Assembly: GCA_023374025.1 (NCBI GenBank)
Contig: SIJG01000070.1
Span: forward strand, 376,747-440,746
Reading direction: 5' to 3'
From: Heterodera schachtii
Lineage: Eukaryota; Nematoda; Chromadorea; Rhabditida; Heteroderidae
DNA: 64,000 bases
Shown here in pieces: positions 58,623 to 64,000 of this stretch; position 1 is the first letter of the stretch; each line of letters opens with the position of its first letter. The notes under the pieces were generated by a model that did no database searches, was not told the origin of the DNA, and saw only the letters and a list, made by a program, of their open reading frames with translations. The translations under genes and the position numbers were made by a program.

Positions 58623-59083
58623 ATCATAACATAAAAACTTATTTCTTTTCCGCTCCGTTTGGCGTACTATTTTCATATCTCTAACCAATGAAAAATGTGA
58701 AATTCGCAAATGCTAACAATTTTCGCTAAAACGGTATAAAATCACTTTAGTTTTAGAATCAATATAAAAATAATCAATTTTCGCATTTTCGTTAAAAACG
58801 GCGGCCTAGGGCTTGAGTTATAACGTAATGAAAATTTAAAACTCTCACAACTTTTTTCTGACATGACAAATGCTTAGCACTTGCTTAGAAAAATATTCAG
58901 CTTTTCAAAAACTTTTTTTAGATACCAAATTTATTCAGTTTAGTGGGGAATGAAGCGAGTTATGGCTGATCAAAATAAAGAATACCAAAAAGGCATTTAC
59001 CAGTGTAATCTTGAATTAGCGCGCAAAAAATTACGCCAATTATGCTATTTGGCGTTATGAGTAATTTGTCTAACACTGGGCTT

Positions 59084-59560
59084 CGGTCTACCTCAGTTCG
59101 GCCCTCACGATTCGGCCCCCACGGTTCGGCCCTCACGATTCGGCCCCCACGGTTCGGCCCCAGCATGTTTTTCCACTACAACTTTCTATAACTTTTTTCT
59201 TTGTCAAACAAATCCAACATTGTTGGTATCATTTGAAAGCTTAAGGTGTTTAGAAGCTTTTTCTAAGCTATTGCTTTGCGATTAGACAAATACCAAAAAA
59301 GTTATACATGAAAATTGCGAAAAAGTCGAAAATTTCAAGTTTTTTCTCACTAAAATTTTTTCTAGGCTTGAAAATCTATCCGCTTTTTGTAAGGCTAATA
59401 GAGCATGTGAAGAGCTTTCGAATGATACCAAGATTTATTGATTTGGATAACAAATAAAAAAGCTAACATGGAAAAACGAGCTGGGGCCGAATCGTGGGGG
59501 CCGAATCGTGAGGGCCGAACCGTGAGGGCCGAACTGTGGGGGCCGAACTGAGCGGTTCCG
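59084..59560. mobile_element. Short element E3 (477 bp) with tandem-repeat arms
   Basis: Inverted arms (59090-59165 and about 59478-59560) consist of ggccctcacgattc/ggcccccacggttc units. Flanked by an 8-bp duplication ctgggctt (59076-59083 and 59561-59568). A related empty site with one attgggctt lies at about 55965. Confidence 0.75.
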
Positions 59561-59577
59561 CTGGGCTTGACCCATAG

Positions 59578-60269
59578 GGGGGCGGAAGTTTGGGCACCGG
59601 GAAGTTTGGGCACCAGGAAGTTTGGGCACCAGAAATTTGGGCACCGGGAAGTTTGGGCACCAGAGGGGGGATTTCAAAAAAATAAAACAAAATAAATAAA
59701 TAAAATGTTATATAAATCATTAAAATTTAGTAAATTTTAGCAACCCTTGTGTCTTAAAATTTATATGTTCTTGAAAACCAAAAAATTTATGTATGGAAAC
59801 CTGACAATCTTATTATTTTGTCAATTCTTACGGTTGTTTAAACGTAGAATTAAACGTGTACTAGTTTCTGTTTGGACTTAGACCTGAATACCGGCTTAGT
59901 TGGACCCGAAATAACAAGAACCCGTCTAATTTTGTTTAAACTCATAAACTTTAAGTCGAACATACTGAGCCTTGTAATGTTATAAGTTATAAATAATACA
60001 TATGTATGGCATTGATATTGAATTAATGGTAATGAGTTTAGCAAAATAAGCATGCTTAATCGAATGAATATTCGTTAAAAACTTTCTATTTCCTAACTTG
60101 ATTAAATTTTCTATGCTTTTAAATTAGATGGTTGCAATTTATAGACAAATAAAAATATTTTTTATTTTTTGACTCTTTAATTTGGTGCCCAAACTTCCCG
60201 GTGCCCAAATTTCTGGTGCCCAAACTTCCTGGTGCCCAAACTTCCCGGTGCCCAAACTTCATGTCGCCG
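59578..60269. mobile_element. Short element E4 (692 bp) with 16-mer arrays at both ends
   Basis: The left end holds five copies of ggaagtttgggcacc(a/g), the right end five copies of the complement. Flanked by acccatag (59570-59577 and 60270-60277). The interior is AT-rich and non-coding. The empty site at about 55973 reads gacccataatg. Confidence 0.75.
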
Positions 60270-60449
60270 ACCCATAGTGTATGGATTTAGAACTCCATCA
60301 TAGAAGCGTCAAATGCGTTTCATGTGTCTTCCAAGTCCAGAAAAATAGGGATTTCCATATAATTATAACCTGACTAACAAATAATGTTGTCCAAAAAACA
60401 TTTAAGGAGTAATTTGCTAAATAAAACTCCATTTTCATTGCAACTGCCA

Positions 60450-63400
60450 ATGACTTCCGCTTCATCCGACCAACAGGACCGTGTGGACGGAGTGCTGCTT
60501 TCGTTAGCCACTTCCTTGGGCGGCGGAGTGCCCGAACTGTTTGACCACATTTTTTCGTTCCTTTCACGAAAAACTGACTTTTACACCGGCGCTTCCGTTG
60601 ACGAGGCGCGCAAAATCGTTCTCGACGCTTTTGAAAAGCACGCCTCGGGGGCCAAAAAGGTTCTTTCTGTGATACAAATCCCCATAGTTCGTGATATCGG
60701 TTCTCTTGACTTATACGATGTTTTTTTCTCTTGGACCAATCTCGACGATTATGGTACCAATCGATAGCTCTCGATGAGACAGATCGATCTAGGGGTGGGG
60801 GAAGTTGATCCGACAAGTATAAACCGGTTTTTGAACCGATTCCAAACACAAAAAGTGAAGAAAATTGGGCATTTTTAATTAATTTTTTTATTTTGTAATG
60901 GACATTTCAGTACCAACGAAAAATGGATAAACAAAATGAAGTAAATTTTCGCAAAAGGGAGCATGCGAAGACGGAGCAAGTAGTGGGGCGAGACGGAGGG
61001 CGCAGGAAGCAGTCTGACGAGCGCCACAGGCGGTTGACTGCGGGGGCCCGAAGGGCCCCCGCCAATCAGTCAACCGCCTGCGGATCACGCGCGGACTGCT
61101 TCCGTAGCCCGTAGTCTCGCCCCACCTACTGGCCGCCGTAGTCGAGTGTGCGGCGGTTTTTTAGCGCAATAACCAAAATGACCTATTTGCACGTTTCCCT
61201 GCATTAAGTTTGGTACTAAATTGGCACTATAAGATTTGAATCGGTTCAAAAACCGGTTTATACTTGTCGGATCAACTTCCCCCACCCCTAGATCGATCTG
61301 TCTCATCGAGAGCTATCGATTGGTACCATATTCGCCGAGATTGGTCCACGAGAAAAAAACATCGTATAAGTCAAGATATTCGTGATATCCTTTGCAATTT
61401 CATTCATTTAAGGAGGCGGAACAAAAACGAATGCGCAAAGAGACGGAGGAGCGAAAGTTAGCCGAGCGAAGGGCCGCCCAAAAGGCCAAGGAGGAGGCGG
61501 AGTTCACGCGGGTGCGCGAACTCACCGACGCGGAAGCGGCCGAATTGCAGCGGAAATTGGACGCGGAGTTCGTTTTAGGCTAACAAAATAAACGATCACT
61601 ACATAACTATCATGACGGGAAACATTTTTAAAAATGTAACACCAAAAAACTTTAGAAAATTGGCCGAACAGAAAACGACAAACGCCGACGAATCAATGCC
61701 AATTGACAGCAGCGAAAAAACAAGCGAAAGTGGGGCAGATGGTCCATCTTCAACGGAAGAGGAGAAAGGCAGCAACAAAACGAAACCGAACGCGGGCAAT
61801 GGGTGGGTAATTATAATTTAAAAAGCCGAATCTTCAGAGGGGGAGGATTTTTACGCTTTCTATGAGTAATTTTAATTTTTTGGCGAGGAAAAGAGAGGAG
61901 ACGAAAGTGAACTGAAAATATATTTTTATTTTTGGGTTTTATGAGATGGGATCAGTTCCAATGCACAAAAATTTGGTTTCCAAATTCAATAAAACACTGA
62001 ACAAATGTTTCAGCTGTGACCTCGAGAGTTACCAATGGACGCAGACACTCGGCGAATTGGAAGTGCGCGTTCCCTTCCCTTCGCTTGGCTTTCCGCTCAA
62101 AGTATAAATGCTGCCCAATCGGAGGACAGAGAAAATTATTATTTGAAAACTTTCAATTTTTGGCAAATGGTCATTTATCGAACAGAACTAAAATTGGTTA
62201 AATTCAGGCAAAAGATGTGATTGTGGAGGTCAAACGTCGGCATTTGAAGGTTGGCCTGCGTGGCCAGGCGCCGGTTATGGATGGACAGCTCAACGAGGAG
62301 ATCAAGGTGGACTAGCAGGCCCGGAACAAATAAACATTTCGGAGGGGGGGGGGGGTTTGAAGCGAATCAGCTCGTTTTCCCCAACCTACTGAAATTTTTT
62401 TTAATTTATTAGATGTTTTACTAACCTTTTTTTCAAAACAAATTCCTTCGAGAATTTTTTCTTATTTTTTTAAATCCTCAAAAAAAGAAGATTAAAAACA
62501 CTTAAAGATGATCAAACAATCTTTCGATTTACTAGAAAAACCGAAATAAAAAATTTTCGGTTTTTAAAGAATATACAACTTGTAAAGTGCACTCGAATTC
62601 GAAGATCTTTTTTTTTTTTTTGCTTTCAGTCCAGAAACCTATTTAGTTTAATTTTCTAAAATTTAAGTGCCGTGCTAATTAGATTTTTAGCAGATTTTGC
62701 ACCAAAAAAAGAAAAAACCAATGCCAAATGATCGTTCATTTATAGTAAGATGATTTGTTTTTTTCCAACAAAAAGGTGGAGTCGATGACTTGGGTGATCG
62801 AGGACAAACGCTGCGTTTACTTAACACTCGAAAAGGTTTGAATATATTCACATTTATGTGAATGGGTAAATTATCTTTTATATGGTTTTATTCAACAGGC
62901 AAAATTGGCAAAACGAATCCATCGTTTAAAAATTTAAAAAATATATTTTAATTTAATTTTACATGGCTTTTCTTTTGTCAGATCAACCAAATGCATTGGT
63001 GGAACAAACTGATCGAAGGCGACCCAGAAATTGACACTCAAAAGGTGGGTGGGGGGAGAGAAACGCAGAACGGAAAAAACCGGAAGGGACAAAAACCCTT
63101 AAAAAGGGCAAGTGCTTCTCTTTCCCTGCAATTTTTCCACAATTCCCCAGGGAATTCGTTTGCTTTTTGTCAAATAAATTTCGATAATTTTTTCAGGTTC
63201 AGCCGGAAAACTCTAAACTTTCGGTTTGTGTCCTTTCCATTGGTATTTTTTTTAATATGCGCTCTTTTTAAGGATTTGGACGGCGAAACGCGCTCAATGG
63301 TCGAGAAAATGATGTACGACCAGCGCCAGAAGGAGCTCGGCTTGCCCACTTCCGAGGAGAAGAAGAAGCAGGACATTCTGAAGAAGTGAGTGGCCCGGGA

Positions 63401-63495
63401 AAAGAAGGCCATGCAAATGACTGATTGTTTTGACACTTTTCAGGTTTATGGAGCAGCACCCGGAGATGGACTTCTCCAAAGCGAAATTCAGCTAA
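60450..63495 (+). CDS. NUDC: Nuclear migration protein NudC
   Basis: Ten exons, 60450-60659, 61413-61567, 61656-61802, 62014-62101, 62208-62306, 62776-62835, 62982-63044, 63197-63223, 63273-63385 and 63444-63495, give 337 residues; human NUDC has 331. Order: N-terminal block [19 protein letters not shown], charged coiled-coil ([20 protein letters not shown]), acidic-Ser linker, CS/p23 domain from [12 protein letters not shown] through [12 protein letters not shown] and [15 protein letters not shown] to [13 protein letters not shown], then [20 protein letters not shown] and [13 protein letters not shown] at the end. Hsp90-linked co-chaperone for dynein/Lis1-dependent nuclear migration and cytokinesis (family knowledge). 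An upstream in-frame ATG exists at about 60384, but [11 protein letters not shown] fits the family start. Intron 1 (753 bp) is mostly a transposon. Confidence 0.95.
60697..61388. mobile_element. Long-TIR element in NUDC intron 1 (Mutator-like)
   Basis: Inverted arms of about 150 bp run from about 60700 (tcttgacttatacgatg ...) to 60845 and from about 61236 to about 61377, sharing tcgatagctctcgatgagac and ggtgggggaagttgatccga. The sequence ttcgtgatatc flanks both sides (about 60689-60699 and 61378-61388), a 9-11 bp duplication as made by Mutator-like transposons. No transposase. The GC-rich core is described separately. Confidence 0.7.
60977..61130. repeat. GC-rich nested hairpin
   Basis: Four successive complementary blocks nest around one loop: ggggcgagac/gtctcgcccc, ggaagcagtc/gactgcttcc, caggcggttgactg/cagtcaaccgcctg and gggggcc/ggccccc with a cgaa loop. 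It is markedly GC-rich in an AT-rich genome and sits in the middle of the NUDC intron element. Confidence 0.85.
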
Positions 63496-63921
63496 TTGCA
63501 ATTTGGCGAAACGTTTTATGATGCGTCTAATTGTTTTCAAATATTTTTCACTTTGAGTTTGTTAAACTCTGCGACTTATTTTATTTTGTTATCATTTTTG
63601 GATTTACTTAAAGTAAAAATTTAAGTAATTTTGAGGTCGAATTATTTTGCTAGTAGAAAATTGCGAATGTTCGAAGGCGGGGGAGGGGGGATTACGTAAG
63701 TCCCATTCCAATGGATAAATTCTCTTTCGGCCACCAAATTTTTATAGTGTTTTGTTAGCAATAAAAGAGCAACTAAAACCTAAGTCAGACCAGCAGGGAT
63801 CACAAATCTTAAGCATTTCCAGTTTTTATAATTATTTAGACGAAATACGAGGGCATTTTCTGGTCAAAATCCATTAATTCCTAAACCGTTGTTGGCTTCC
63901 CGTCCTTTGCCCAATTTAAAA
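63496..63921. other. Intergenic stretch downstream of NUDC
   Basis: No exon recognised; AT-rich with a short G-rich patch (about 63678-63690). Confidence 0.4.
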
Positions 63922-64000
63922 ATGCATCGTCCGCCGGGGTTTCGTAGTGAGTCTCGGGCAATTAATGTCACGATGAACGAACCAAGATCGGAACACTCTC
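63922..64000 (+). CDS. Possible 5' exon of a gene cut by the window end
   Basis: ATG at 63922 opens a frame that stays open to the last base (starts MHRPPGFRSESRAINVTMNE). Base composition shifts to coding-like here. No signal peptide and no family recognised; it could be chance. Confidence 0.35.
   Translation, partial: MHRPPGFRSESRAINVTMNEPRSEHS

Overview
This is AT-rich eukaryotic nuclear DNA that reads as a nematode, most likely a plant-parasitic cyst nematode (Globodera/Heterodera type). The reasons are small exons split by introns mostly of about 40-100 bp, three 7TM receptors of nematode serpentine type, several introns starting with GC, and a glutathione-synthetase-like gene whose product has a signal peptide, a kind of gene known from cyst nematode effector repertoires. 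The species is inferred. Splice sites were found by eye and checked by requiring that codon phases join across every intron.

Layout. 1-149: last exon of a truncated gene (+). 1.25-2.64 kb: secreted protein with kinase C-lobe-like sequence and a frame break (-). 3.2-4.1: secreted unknown (+). 4.9-6.2: DSL-domain membrane protein (-). 6.8-7.4: perfect 195-bp inverted repeat. 7.6-9.3: Srsx-like receptor (-). 10.4-13.9: secreted glutathione-synthetase-like protein, 14 exons (+). 14.7-15.7: MNX-like homeobox gene (-). 16.6-17.0: small secreted protein (-). 17.7-18.5: coiled-coil gene with an in-frame stop (-). 19.7-22.7: duplicated repeats, one copy interrupted by a hAT-like element. 23.7-26.4: GT92 glycosyltransferase (-), divergent from core-1 beta-1,3-galactosyltransferase at 27.0-29.0 (+). 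29.3-31.3: second receptor (-). 34.0-34.7: Cys-rich protein with a hydrophobic C-terminus (-). 37.0-37.9: secreted helical protein (-). 38.7-40.8: cis-prenyltransferase (DHDDS) (+). 42.0-42.4: tiny Cys-rich tail protein (+). 42.9-53.0: a 19-exon gene for a predicted 2126-residue secreted protein of unknown family (+). 54.0-55.6: third receptor (-). 57.4-60.3: four short terminal-repeat elements, each with an 8-bp target duplication. 60.4-63.5: NUDC (+), whose first intron holds a long-inverted-repeat element. 63.9-end: possible first exon of another gene.

The window mixes housekeeping genes (NUDC, DHDDS, C1GALT, GT92), sensory or developmental genes (three receptors, DSL protein, homeobox) and secreted lineage-specific genes. 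The strongest candidate for something undescribed is the 10-kb modular secreted gene at 42.9-53.0 kb. The mobile-element nests at 21.2-22.4 and 57.4-60.3 kb are unusually readable, because empty sites or shared target duplications lie in the same window.
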